From Mytilus californianus (Eukaryota; Mollusca; Bivalvia; Mytilida; Mytilidae): a stretch of 64,000 nt of DNA. The notes beneath the pieces were generated by a model. The model was not told the origin of the DNA, did no database searches, and saw only the letters and a program-made list of their open reading frames with translations. The first letter of the stretch is position 1. Each line of letters begins with the position of its first letter. The translations under genes were made by a program, and so were the position numbers. The stretch is from positions 73,995,955-74,059,954 of the forward strand of contig NW_026262581.1 of assembly GCF_021869535.1 (NCBI RefSeq), in the 5' to 3' direction. Shown here piece by piece: positions 48,087-58,659 of the stretch.

Positions 48087-48158
48087 ATATCTCAATCGAA
48101 ACAGGATCACTTCTGTAGAAAATGGATCTCTGGATGGATTATCATCCTTAGAAATATT
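48087..48158 (+). CDS. LRR exon 9: one leucine-rich repeat
   Basis: This 72-bp exon has a CTTTTATAG acceptor and a GTAAGTACC donor. The repeat starts YLNRNRI and ends LSSLEIL. The concave-face residues are Y, N, R, R and then E, I. All convex-face residues match the array consensus (TSVENGSLDGLSSL). It follows exon 8 after an intron of only 622 bp, the shortest in the array. Confidence 0.87.
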
Positions 48159-48419
48159 GTAAGTACCGACTATCTATTTTATCTATGATTTTTCTTCTGC
48201 CATTTTATTTGTTACAACACTATTTGTATTCTTATCAAACATCCTGTTGCACTAGATTCTTCCGCTGCATTCTTCCTTTAAAATAAGAAAACCCGGTAAT
48301 AATCGCGTTCGCTCATACCATAAATGAAAAAATAATAAATGTTGCACATAGGTATATTTATAAGTTTGATAGCGAGTGAGAATAAGATATCGCTAGATAC
48401 AAACTTGAGTTATCTAATT

Positions 48420-48735
48420 TCAATATAAAAATAAACGAGCCATCGTCGAGTTTATCATTTCTATTTAGATTGAATAAAGAGAATTGACAGCAAGCAATAT
48501 CCAATTCTCGCGAGTTGATTAACCTATTTCACTTATAGTCAACAGCTCTCATTGTGTTAAACTGAAAATAACGCGTATCGTTTGTCCAGTCTTTTGCACA
48601 TACCAGTATGACGTAATAAATCTTGTTCCGGCGTCATACTTTAACATCAGACATTTTAAAACTGGTTGTTAGCTTCAGAATGTAATAAAATTAGACAAAA
48701 ATAAGATTTAAGGGTGAAAAGTGAGAGTGTTTTGC
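48420..48735 (+). repeat. Duplicated intronic block (paralogue at 53510)
   Basis: This segment, including AGCAAGCAATATCCAATTCT, ATGACGTAATAAATCTTGTT and AACTTTAACATCAGACATTT-like stretches, matches 53510-53830 in order. It indicates duplication of the exon 9 to 10 intron into the intron preceding the cap exon. It is non-coding. Confidence 0.7.
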
Positions 48736-49008
48736 ACATTATTGAATATTAACATATGTCCGTTACCATGGACGAAATGTGCATGGTCTTAATCTTTGAA
48801 ATTCATCAATGACCCAACATAAAACCAATGGAAAGTCGTAATATTGTCTCATGATGCTGGATAAGCCAATCATATTAATCAGTTTTCGTATCACTTTTAA
48901 TACGTGCAGTGTGATATGAGAAATATCGCTTCATTAGATACAAGGAATAGATATCAGGCCACAACCATCAGAGAATACTTATTACTCAGTTCGCAAATTA
49001 ATTTGTAG

Positions 49009-49080
49009 AGATATCAGTGGAAATAGGATCACGTCTGTAGAAAAGGGATACCTGGATGGATTATCATCCTTACTTAATTT
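49009..49080 (+). CDS. LRR exon 10: one leucine-rich repeat
   Basis: This 72-bp exon has an ATTTGTAG acceptor and a GTAAGTATA donor. The repeat starts DISGNRI and ends LSSLLNL. The concave-face residues are D, S, G, R and then L, N. Asn to Lys and Ser to Tyr are the convex changes. The frame is intact. A SINE fragment interrupts the conserved downstream intron block 60 bp after the donor. Confidence 0.85.
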
Positions 49081-49140
49081 GTAAGTATAGATTGCTTCTT
49101 TCATCTATAAGATCATCCGGACATTTTATTTCTAACAACC

Positions 49141-49300
49141 GAGATATCGTGACACCAAATCGCCTGCACTGTATCCGACGCGAAGGACCACTCGACCACC
49201 TAGGCTTCACAATACTAAAGCTTTCGGTGGCCGGGTGTTACCTTTCCTCGTCAGTTTTAATCTAGCGTCGTAATACAGTACATGATATATAAGGCATGAA
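49141..49300 (-). mobile_element. Truncated tRNA-derived SINE copy
   Basis: In reverse complement the copy contains an A-box-like TGGTCGAGTGGTCCTTCGC and then the non-tRNA head of the copy at 49970-50160. The B-box half is missing. Shared body motifs are AAAGCTTTCGGTG(G/C)CCGGG, ATCTAGCGTCGTAA and ATATAAGGCATGAAGATG. The insertion lies in the intron after LRR exon 10. Confidence 0.65.
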
Positions 49301-49309
49301 GATGGATCT

Positions 49310-49800
49310 TAATTATAAATTTGATACTAAACAGAAAACAATAAACTTGCGGAAAAGATGATATACCGCAAACAAAAGGTGCAAAGGTTTTTGTACACCA
49401 TATCCGGATTTCGACAATTTATGTCTCTTCAGTGATGTTAGGACTCGAAACGGTATTTGGAAAGCCATACAATTAACCTCAATTTAGGATAGACTCTTGA
49501 ATTTTGAGGAGTCAAAATAGGATGAACGGATCATATAAACCCGAAGGCAAATATAATACAAGCCCAAACGAAAAAATATAAACAGGTCTAAATTGAAAAT
49601 AACGTTCAAACCTATGATTGTGTTGGATAAAAACCGCAATTTGTATACGTGTGCATGCAAAACAAATTTCTTGTTAGAGGGGTCTAAATACAGCACAAAC
49701 AACATTTTCCAAAAGACCAAAAAAGTGAAAAAGTATATTTTAACAAAACGCATTTGACTAACAGGTCGAACAACAAATGTTCTTATAACCTGCTGACTGC
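49310..49800 (-). mobile_element. Minus-strand copy of the retrozyme-like repeat
   Basis: It is the reverse complement of the unit at 27425-28230, including the segments AATCATAGGTTTGAACG and AGGGGTCTAAATACAGCACA as read on the plus strand. The longest open frame in the window (139 codons, minus, 49484-49903) lies across this repeat and the adjacent SINE-related segment. I do not regard it as a gene. Confidence 0.65.
49395..49438 (-). ncRNA. Hammerhead ribozyme motif, family 2, minus strand
   Basis: On the minus strand, stem I is ACATCA paired with TGGTGT (six pairs, one wobble). The core is CTGAAGA (CUGANGA consensus), stem II is GACA/TGTC around TAAAT, GAA follows, stem III is ATCCGGAT, and cleavage would follow UA. 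All catalytic core positions are present without the extra A residues seen in the copy at 27874. It is predicted to be competent for self-cleavage, although stem III has no real loop. Such minimal stems often need dimers, which is known for retroelement hammerheads. Confidence 0.7.
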
Positions 49801-49814
49801 CATATATATATATA

Positions 49815-50420
49815 ATAAGAACGTCTGAACCAATGACGATTCTACAACATATTTTATCCATCGGATCACCAGCAGTGATGGTGATACAAGGCTGAAAATT
49901 CATTCTGTATATATAATTCGTCTAAACAACAGCCCAACAATGTTAGATCTGTAAATTTTTTGTTCTTCTTTGGCCGGGATTCGAACTCATGCTACTGAGA
50001 TATCTTAGCATCAAATCGCTTTGCACTATGCCCGACGCGCTAGACCACTCGACCACCAAGGCTCTATAATAATAAAGCTTTCGGTGCCCGGGTGTTAACT
50101 CTCTTCGTCATTTTTAATCTAGCGTCGTAACACAGTACATGAAATATAAGGCATGAAGATGTAATTGTTACAGATCAGCTGAATTATCTATTGTAAAGGA
50201 TCCTACAAATTATTGTAAGATTCAGTCACAGAAATAATTACATTATAAGTACGTCTGAACGAGTGACGACTCTACGACAAATTTTATCCATCGGATCACC
50301 AGCAGTGATGGTGATACAAGACTGAAAATACATTCTGTATATATAATTCGTCTAAATAACAGTTATCCTTCATCAGTATGATTATGATGATGTAAAAAAA
50401 TCATACAGATGAAGGATATC
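49815..50420 (-). mobile_element. tRNA-derived SINE with duplicated body segments
   Basis: On the minus strand, a tRNA-like head at 49970-50065 has an A-box (TGGTCGAGTGGTCTAGCGC, 50037-50055) and a B-box (GAGTTCGAATCCC, 49976-49988) spaced as in a tRNA-Leu/Ser type. The anticodon region is not intact. Body motifs follow. A segment with 'ttttatccatcggatcaccagcagtgatgg' occurs twice (49850-49880 and 50280-50310) and flanks the head, so two copies appear joined. A short palindromic ATCCTTCAT/ATGAAGGAT lies at 50365-50420. The internal Pol III promoter makes this a SINE, not a functional tRNA. Confidence 0.7.
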
Positions 50421-51014
50421 TGTTATCCGAAATGTTTATAGATACTTATATTTAATGTTTCCTTTTCTTAATATTGGTGTTGTTTTGTACACATCTTGAG
50501 CGTATATATAATTTATTTATTGTGTACAGGTATCGTAACGATCCAGCGTCCTCGTCAAAAGGTCGTTGAAAAATATCTAGACGTTATACAGCCTTGTTTG
50601 TACTCTTCGCTTTACCGGTAAAAACAATTTGAATATATTAAGGGCCAATGATATATTGTTATATGACAGACAGAAATAGGACTCAAGGACAAAAAAGATA
50701 AAAAGATATAAAAGATCGTGAATGAATCTCCAAACTGTGTCTCGTCTGTGGTTGCTACTTTCAGTGTAAAAGTGTTATATCAAATGTATAAAAATAAATC
50801 CAGTTATCAGTAAACCAAACAAATATAATTTTGATAGTGATTTTTTTTTATAGTACTAATTCTGCAGTAGCTACGGTAGAGTAAGGCGTTCCTGCTTCAC
50901 TAGAAGCATCCGCTGTGTTTCTCCTTTAAAATAAGAAAATCATTTCATAAATGAGACAAAGAGGACGCAATCTGGTCAAGCCTTATAGATCGATCCGTTG
51001 TGATCTTTGTAAAA

Positions 51015-51370
51015 GATGATTGATTGTTGGTTGCTTAACGTCCAGTGGCAAATATTTCATGCATGTTCAGGACGATAACAAATTAACGAAAAATACTAAA
51101 GGTAGGTCCTGTAATAGAAGCCGTCCGGGATATTGGTCGGGTTATTTGGACTGCAACTGGAAAATGAGGGTAAATTGGATTAGGACAAAACATGTACCTT
51201 GCAACAGGCCACCTCCGGCACCGTCAAATAGTTGTTGCAATGTTTCGTAACATGCAGAGAGCGTGGAATCCTCTTTACACGAGGCATCGGATTTAACATC
51301 CGTATTCTAACTGGACGTGGCAGCGTACTTGTACATCCCGCATAATAAAACGTACGCCCCACTTTGGAAA
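51015..51370. repeat. Dispersed mollusc repeat with conserved 'gttgcttaacgtccagtggc' core
   Basis: The stretch TTGGTTGCTTAACGTCCAGT followed by the ATTTCATGCATG motif is one I associate with many mollusc genomic sequences. The following 300 bases are GC-richer than the surrounding DNA. The open frames on both strands are not supported as genes. It may be a SINE or MITE body. Confidence 0.5.
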
Positions 51371-51820
51371 GGGTTTTACTACCGGCTGGTAGAAATTGAT
51401 ACCGCTTGATATCAACTCAAGTTTTTTTAATTCAAAATGACTGTTAAGTCTAGTTGTTTCAGAATAATGAATAATGTCTACTTTCTGACAGTTTACTAGT
51501 GCAATCTATGAATATATTAAATCGATATGAAATGAAAATTCTTCAGTAAGAAAAGAATACGGAATTTTAATTTTTAAATATTGATAAAATTTGGATTACT
51601 AAATTTATACTTGAATTGGTGGTACCATACTTCATCTTCAGTGTATTTGGTGATTCCTAGGTAAAATATGTTTTAAAGACTTTATTTATATGATTCAGTT
51701 ACATTGTAAATTGCTTTTACTTCAAGCTTTTTCCTTTCGTTTCAATATACAGTTCATATTAGATATAATGTTGCACCTAGATAAATAACTTATTACTCAG
51801 TTCGCAAATTCTTTTTGTAG

Positions 51821-51892
51821 AAATCTCCAGGGAAACGTTATCACTTCTGTAGAAAGTGGATCTCTGGATGGGTTATCATCCTTAAAAAAGTT
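51821..51892 (+). CDS. LRR exon 11: last leucine-rich repeat before the cap
   Basis: This 72-bp exon has a CTTTTTGTAG acceptor and a GTAAGTACC donor. The repeat starts NLQGNVI and ends LSSLKKL. The concave-face residues are N, Q, G, V and then K, K. Asn of VENG is Ser. The frame is intact. Its terminal TT joins the A that begins the cap exon at 56141 to restore a Leu codon, which places the array directly before the LRR C-terminal domain. Confidence 0.87.
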
Positions 51893-52639
51893 GTAAGTAC
51901 CGACTATCTATTTTATCTATAAATAAGCCTAAACTGAAAACAACGTTCAAACCTATGATTGCGTTGGATAAAAACCGCAATGTTTATACTTCTCACATCC
52001 TCAAGTATATTCTTATCAAGCATGGAATATTTTCCCCTGTACATATAGCAGCAACAAAAAACTAATATATGTTTATCGAAAATATTATTCGAATACTTTT
52101 TGAAGTGGTAAGATTTTTTTTCAAATCGTGTTTATACTCTTCCGTATTACGGTGAGAACAATTTTGATATACTAATTGGTCAATCAAATACTGTTTAGTT
52201 GACAGACAGGAATATTGCGTATAGACAAAACCTTTAAAAAGATATAAAAGATAGTGATTGATTTTGGGGACTTTGTGTCTCGCTTACGAGTGCATGCTTT
52301 CAGTGTAAAAGTGTTATGCTGAATGAAAAACAAGCTAAATCCATTTAAAAGTAAAATACAAAAAGTCTATATGTTGTTGGCGATAATTTTTCTTCATTGA
52401 TATTTCGTCAGAAGCTACGGAAGGGTAAAATGTTCCTGCTTCACTAGATTTGTCCGCTGCGTTCTTCCTGTAAAATAAAAAGGTAATAATCGCATTTGCT
52501 CATATCATAAACGAAAAAAGATATAATGTTGCACCTAGGCATATTTATAGGTTTGATAATGAGTGAGAATTAGATATCGCTTCATTTTTAGACTTATACC
52601 TTGAATTTGACATAAGCAATCATCTCAGTACCAGTATCT

Positions 52640-52941
52640 ATTACAAACGATACGATTTTAATTTTGAATTGATAAATTTCCCCCACCTTAGCAGCAATTT
52701 ACAAACTTCAACTGCATATGGGAGATACATTTCCCAACTCATTCAGTATTCAAGAGCTTGCAGCTGCTACTCAGACTTTATAAAACGTCCCCAATGTCTG
52801 AGCAGAAAGTTGATTAACCAGGGTAATGTCAAAGAACGTATCGTCCTTTTTCTAAAAAGGTTCATCGGAAGATACCAAGACCTTGTTGATAAATATTCAG
52901 TATCAACATTACAAATAATACCTGATGGTCTTGGAGTATAG
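52640..52941 (+). pseudogene. Retroelement reverse-transcriptase tail remnant
   Basis: This is a plus-strand open frame containing NFPHLSSNLQTSTAYGRYIS, QLIQYSRACSCYSDF and GRYQDLVDKYSVS. It resembles the NFPFxxxNIPxxPAYGVYISQLIRYxRAC segment that follows the reverse-transcriptase domain in retroelements common in bivalves. The upstream catalytic domain is absent, so the copy is 5' truncated. Whether the family is LINE-like or Penelope-like I cannot decide by eye. Confidence 0.6.
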
Positions 52942-53505
52942 ATTCTAGGAACTAACGTTGTTTATCATCTTAATAATGTGTCTTAGTGTTTTTTATTTGA
53001 ATTTGTATATTTTGTCACCTTTACTGTTTAGTTCATTTTTGATTATATACTTTTGACGTGGCTCGGTATTTATACATCACGCCATTGTGTTATTGTGCTA
53101 TGGTCACTTTTATATTCTTGTCTTTCATTTTTGCTTAGGAACTTCGTATATAGAGTATCTATATGCCATGTTGTTTTTCTTTGATCTTAACACAATGTTT
53201 ACTGCTGTACCCCAACTGTTGACCTTTGTATCTTTTATGTCTGTTTGTTTTGCTCACACATTGATGTCAATATAATGGAAGGGAATGCGACTGTCACACA
53301 AGTCAGAGGTTTGGCTAGTTATAACACCAGGTTAAATCCGCCATTTTCTACATAAGGAAATGCATGTACCAAGTCAGGAATATGACAATTGTTTTCCATT
53401 CGTGCTTTTGAATTTGCCATTTGATAAAGGACTTTCCGTTTTGAATTTCCCTTGGAGTTCGGTAGTTTTGTTTTTTTTACTTTTTGATATCAACTCGTTA
53501 TCTAG
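52942..53505 (+). repeat. Retroelement 3' tail and R4-like repeat
   Basis: This follows the reverse-transcriptase remnant. The part at 53285-53420 (AGAGGTTTGGCTAGTTATAA, AACACCAGGTTAAATCC, ACCAAGTCAGGAATATGACA) is a variant of the R4 core at 40065-40150. The two small plus-strand open frames are not convincing genes. Confidence 0.5.
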
Positions 53506-54059
53506 TTTCAATATAAGGAGCCTTCGGCGAGTTTATTAATTTCATTTAATTGAATAACGAGAGTCGATTTCAAGCAATATCAAATTCTTATGAGATGCTA
53601 AACCTATTTCACTTATGGTCAACACTCTCATTGTGATAAATTAAAAATTCCGCGAATCGTCGATCTAGTCTTTTGCAAATACATGTACCATTATGACGTA
53701 ATAAATCTTGTTTCGGCATCAAACTTTAACATCAGACATTTCAAAACTTGTTTGTCAGTTTCAGAATGTAATAGAATTTGACAAAAAGAAGATTTACGGG
53801 TAAAAAGTGAGAGTGTTTTGCATATATTGAATTGATAACATATGTCCGTTACCATTTAAAATAATCATTAATGACTTTACGAATAGCCAATGGAAATGTC
53901 GTAATATCGTCTCATTGTGCTGGATAAGCCAATCTAGTTTTTGCATGACCTTTCCGTATCACACTACAGAGACATATCTAGTCATGTAAATATGTCAATT
54001 AAGGTTTTGATTATGTAAATGTTGCCGGTATCCTTAATTATCATTCCGTATAAGAACAT

Positions 54060-54850
54060 ATGCTTGGTTATTTTGATGCTACTGAGCTCCTTCTTATTTG
54101 TTACGTTTACAAAAAATCTACCCGATAATATGTGCTTGATTATAACGAGGTCTGTAAAAATGTTAATATCAATGACAATACACCTACGTCATTAAATTGC
54201 AGTAATTCCAAATACATTGATGGCCCCAGTTCCCATGTTATAATAGGAGACCTTAACATCGTCTAGAACCGTGAGTTGAAATTATTCCTTAGTAAAGGAC
54301 CTAAATATCGTCCCCTGCCAATTATTAATTGGAATGAGTGTCGTAACATCATCCACGACTCACTCCGTACTTGCTATCTGAAATGGGTAAACCGAGAAAA
54401 AAACTGACTTAAAATCCTTAGATTCTTTTTCTTTTATTCAGTAATGAACATATTTGCTATTCGTAATAAACATTTCAAAGAACATTTTACTCCTAACCAG
54501 AACCACAATAGCCCTATTGCTTGTATCAAACATAAGCCAAAAGATCACGCCAAGGAATTTGCTTTGTCCCGGCTGATAAGGCTGCCAATAATATCATTAT
54601 TGTTTGACGTAAATTTTTGTTGAGGTTATGCAAAAGAAAATCACGAATTCACCAGCATTCCAACTGACACAATTTTTGGAAATGACATCTGTAACAAGCA
54701 TAAACTTTTAGCTACCTCTTTATACGAAGAACCTAATAACATGAAAGTTCCAACGATAAACTGGCTTCCGAAGATGCCCAAAATAAAGGCAACCGTTCAG
54801 TGATTAATTTTTTTACCAAATCATCTCACCGTCCTTACAGTACAGGCAGA
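54060..54850 (+). pseudogene. Decayed reverse-transcriptase gene, Penelope-like type possible
   Basis: Plus-strand fragments in shifting frames read VIIGDLNIV..NRELKLFLSK, GPKYRPLPIINWNE (54310-54345) and, further on, VPTINWLPKMPK (54749-54785). The order GDLNI, GPKYRxP..INW and then a YWxPKxHKxP-like motif is known from retroelement polymerases of the Penelope-like group in molluscs. Several in-frame stops show it is dead. No GIY-YIG endonuclease segment is seen. The assignment is from motif memory. Confidence 0.55.
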
Positions 54851-56140
54851 CGGGATTTGTTGATGACCACCCATGACCAGATCAATATGTAGGGAAAACA
54901 CCACGTCAATAAAGTTCGATTATGCAACGTCATTTTCGAGAATTTTTTACGGCCGCAACATTAACCGCTAATCAAGTCGTCGAATGCCATGGCAGATATA
55001 TTCACGCCATAAATGTTTCCCATATACTTAACTGCCAAAGAACCGACTGCAGAAAAAAAGTTCAAGCCCTTCAAACCGCATAATTGCCAAAACACACTGT
55101 AATGGGTGGGAAAGATGCCAAATCAGAAGGTACAAAACAGAACTCAAAACATGCCCAAAAGAATTGGTTCACCTATCTGTCATTCATCTAGGCGTTGGTT
55201 ACAGACAGTCATTGCCTTCGACTGTGACACATTTATTGATAAGGGGGAAACCAGGATTTCAGTGCATACCACATGATTTGAACATTAAACATGACGTAAT
55301 CAATTGAACTTTCGAACTGCAATGTTTTTAGATAATGAAGTAATGAATGAAATTGGTGTTTATACTTTTATTTTACAAATATTGCATATTTGAAGATAAA
55401 GATTAAAACGAGTAATCTGGTGATGCGTTTTTAAAGTCCGTCAATATAAAATAATATTCTGTTGAAGTAACAATAACTATTGATTGATGGTGTTATTTCT
55501 GGTCAGCGCCTATACCGGCAACTTACTTTTTTAGTATATTTAAATAGTGTAATATAAAAATTTTAAACTGCAAGTTCAGTACTAATATCGGTGCACCTTC
55601 TTTTACATACATTTATCATAGTTATAGTCGCAAAGACAAAAAATCGAGAAAAAAAAAGGAGTGGTAGTGCGGGATTACAGGCGAAAACTAGAAATTTTAG
55701 TACTAGTACAAACAAAATTACTTAGGACTCACTTGAAAAAGAGGAAGTTCGTTAACACCAAAATCCAACAGTTGAAGATAAATAACCCTTTTTTCAGAGG
55801 AACAGACAAAATAAATCAATAAATCAATAAGATTAAACTTAATACACTGAAAATAAAACACGGATTAAGAACAAATCTCTTAAACTTCAAGTTATGTTAT
55901 TCGGAAATGGTGATATTACTTTCCAAAACATACCCTTAAAACTTTATAAAGTAAAATAAATCCCGTTTAACATCATGCTATTTAGTCGGAAAGGCGATAA
56001 ACTGGTGTGATTCTGATAACTGATGCAAGATATAATGTTCACTTATCAAATACGATAAGGATATCAAATATTGGGAACAAAAATGAAATCTTTACATTGA
56101 AAGTTTGAAAAATCTAAGTTCCGACTGAAATATATTGTAG
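54851..56140. other. Intron before the cap exon, no feature recognised
   Basis: The stretch continues from the retroelement remnant into AT-rich intron sequence. I see no exon with both splice sites. The final bases TATATTGTAG form the acceptor of the next exon. Confidence 0.5.
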
Positions 56141-56301
56141 AGACCTCCGTGATAATCAAAAAACCTTGGAATGCTGTGGTGTACAAGGATTTATCACATG
56201 GATACAAAATAAAGGATCAGTGGATATTTTGGGAAAGTGTAATCACCAGTCACAATCAACATTCATCAAAGCTTTCAATGTATCCGAATGTCTACCTCCA
56301 G
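56141..56301 (+). CDS. LRR C-terminal cap (LRRCT) exon
   Basis: This 161-bp exon has a TATATTGTAG acceptor and a GTCGGT donor (CCAG|GTCGGT). Its first base completes the split Leu of the LRR exons. It then encodes DLRDNQKTLECCGVQGFITW, continues through an ILGKC segment and ends FNVSECLPPG. The final LxLxxN strand followed by four Cys, with a Trp after the first pair, is the LRRCT pattern that seals the solenoid. The first two Cys are adjacent (CC) instead of the usual CxC, which is unusual. The exon ends in phase 1 and so changes phase for the TSP1 exons. This supports the plus-strand gene model LRR array, cap, TSP1. Confidence 0.85.
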
Positions 56302-57749
56302 GTCGGTGATCTATAACTTATACTATTACAGTATCTTTGTCCTCTTTACACTTACCGTATTGGTTACATTATACCATATAGGTTCAATTGCAGCAACGTA
56401 AATGTGATGTTACGATAGGATTTCACTAAAAAAAATCAAAGAGGTGAACAATAAAACTGCAATATAAAAGGCTTTAACTTTTTGGTTCGAAGATCACACT
56501 TTTTTGGCGCCATGAACTTCAAAATCATAAAGTGTGAAAATCTTTAAAAAGTCAGAATGTGTTCATTAAAGAGGCGAAAATAACGTGATCCTGATTCCAT
56601 AAACTGGACGCCCAACTAAACTTATAATGGATTCGTTCGAGGATTATGACCGACATTCGGCTAAACGTGAAAAAAGACTTACTTACTAGTATTTTTTCCG
56701 AATGGATTAAGGATCAGATGTTGCTAATACAAATAAGAGTTAATAGGCTAATGGGTTTATAGACAGTTAAACTTCACCTATCTTCAAATGCCTAAATCTT
56801 GCTAAACACTTGACCTATCTCCATAACAAGTATGTTGTTATACCCAAAGCCAAACAATATCGTTTTTTGGTAAATCACATACAAAAACTAATTATGCATG
56901 AATTTTGTATTGACCATTCCTTATGAAAGAGGGACGAAAGATACCAGAGGGACAGTCAAACTCATAGATCGAAAACAAACTGACAACGTCATGGCCAAAA
57001 AAAAACCAAACAAACAGACAAATAATAGTACAGATGACACATCAAAGAAAACTAAAGACTAAGAAACACGAACCCCACCAAAAACTGGGGGTGATCTCAG
57101 GTGCTCCGGAAGGGTAAGCAGATCCTGCTCCACATGTGACTATAAAACTCAACCACAATTCCGTCTTCGTTTTTCGATTGTTTAAAAACAAAACAAAAAT
57201 ATCAAAGAAAATACTTTTCGTTACAAAACAATTGAAACCAGGTTGAATGTGTTCAAATAGACGTGAGGGTATTTCGGAATTTTGAATCATCATTGCTCTT
57301 CAATTTCGTTCTTCATTTGGCCTCTTAAAATTTTTTTTGCGCGTTGCGCATCTGACGTACTCAATTTTAATCCGGGTATCTATGATGAGTTTGATTATCC
57401 TCCCATTTCATATAACTAATAAACTAACCTAAAATATTGTCATTTAAAGTTGTTATATACAAATTTTCAGATACTATTAAGCATATATCGTAATCATGCA
57501 ATTAAGTAAACTTGAGACAGAAAATGTTTTAAGTCATGCATGAATCAAATAACATCTTGTTTAGCCAATTATTACACAAATGGTAGAAAAACTTACTTTT
57601 AAAGAAAAATGATTACATCACAAACACTGTACTTTGATTTAGAAATACTATGTCTCTAATATATGTAGGAAATATATAACAGATAATAAATAAAGTCAAA
57701 TTAGGAGGATCAATGAAATAAAAAGTCCGACAATGTCAATATTTTGTAG
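56302..57749 (+). other. Intron between cap and first TSP1 exon
   Basis: It contains an R5 repeat (56928-57150) and, at about 57340-57412, the tail of a hammerhead-type repeat (GCGCATCTGACGTA, then 'ggtatctatgatgagtttg') lacking the ribozyme's 5' half. No exon is seen. Confidence 0.6.
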
Positions 57750-57920
57750 TTGATGGTGGATGGACTAGTTTTGGACCATGGGATGTTTGTTCTAAAACAT
57801 GTGGTGGAGGTGTACAATTCAGAACTAGAACATGTACTAATCCTCCTCCTGCTCATGGTGGTGATAAATGTCCGGAAAACAGTCAGGAGACCAGATCATG
57901 TGAGGAAAAAAAATGTTCTG
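57750..57920 (+). CDS. Thrombospondin type-1 repeat exon, copy 1
   Basis: This 171-bp symmetric phase 1-1 exon has an ATTTTGTAG acceptor and a GTAAGAAAA donor and encodes 57 residues. It starts VDGGWTSFGPWDVCSKTCGG and ends SCEEKKCS. Six Cys are in TSP1 order (residues 14, 18, 29, 41, 51, 56). Trp5 and Trp11 are kept, but Phe8 replaces the middle Trp, so the WxxWxxW ladder is incomplete. CSKTCG fits the O-fucosylation consensus CxxS/TCG. TSP1 domains are extracellular and bind matrix or partner proteins. The domain follows the LRR cap directly. Confidence 0.92.
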
Positions 57921-58659
57921 GTAAGAAAAACTTATAATAAATTTAGGTTTAAATCAAAAATAGTGTTAGCATGTGTTTATTGATTATCTTAACTGTTTAT
58001 CTTGGGTCAACGTTTTGCGTTAAATATATGTTTGTCTCTTCTTGCCAATGTGCATATCATGATCTACTAATTTCTCCGGCCCATTTTTTTGTCTTAAGTA
58101 AAAATTTTAGTAATTTAAAAGTAAAATACATTTGTGTCAATGTTAAGGACCTAACAATATATGTGTCATATAGAACTTGACAATGATGGTTGGTAGATAT
58201 CTAAATTGTACGCAAACAGATATGATTTTGTTTTTTCCATGGGAAACTACTAGTATCCATTAATGTCTAGTATTATAAAGCAGGGCTAGCAGATGAAACA
58301 TATATCTCCCAATTGACACAATATTCCAGGAATTGCTTTTACAATCACGAATTTCTTGATAAAGGGTTAACGCTTATGGAAAAGCTACTGCGTCGAAGCT
58401 TCCAAATGTTAAATTGAAAGCGTCCCTTGGAACGTTTTACTTGCACCATCATTATTTGGTTGATGGTTATGGGATAACTGTTTAAAAAATTACCTAGGAT
58501 CTGTTTCACATTAATTATCACAAAACAACCCTCTTTTCTGTGTTTTTTACATTAATGAATGCGACCTTAAACCAATTTTTGTAATGAGTTGGTTGACACA
58601 AGTGGACAAGGAACTGCTGGGTTCGTGTTGCTAATATATCGACTATTATATTATTTATT

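Noticed and set aside
49484-49903. 139-codon minus-strand open frame, the longest in the window
   Set aside because: It spans the retrozyme-like repeat (also at 27425-28230) and part of a SINE-related segment. Copies elsewhere are not open in the same way, and no domain is visible.
49970-50065. Possible functional tRNA gene (minus strand)
   Set aside because: A and B boxes are present but the arms do not form a proper cloverleaf, and a SINE body follows directly.
57750-57983. 77-codon plus-strand open frame from an ATG at the TSP1 exon
   Set aside because: It is in a different frame from the TSP1 domain and runs through the donor into the intron. It is a shadow of the real exon.
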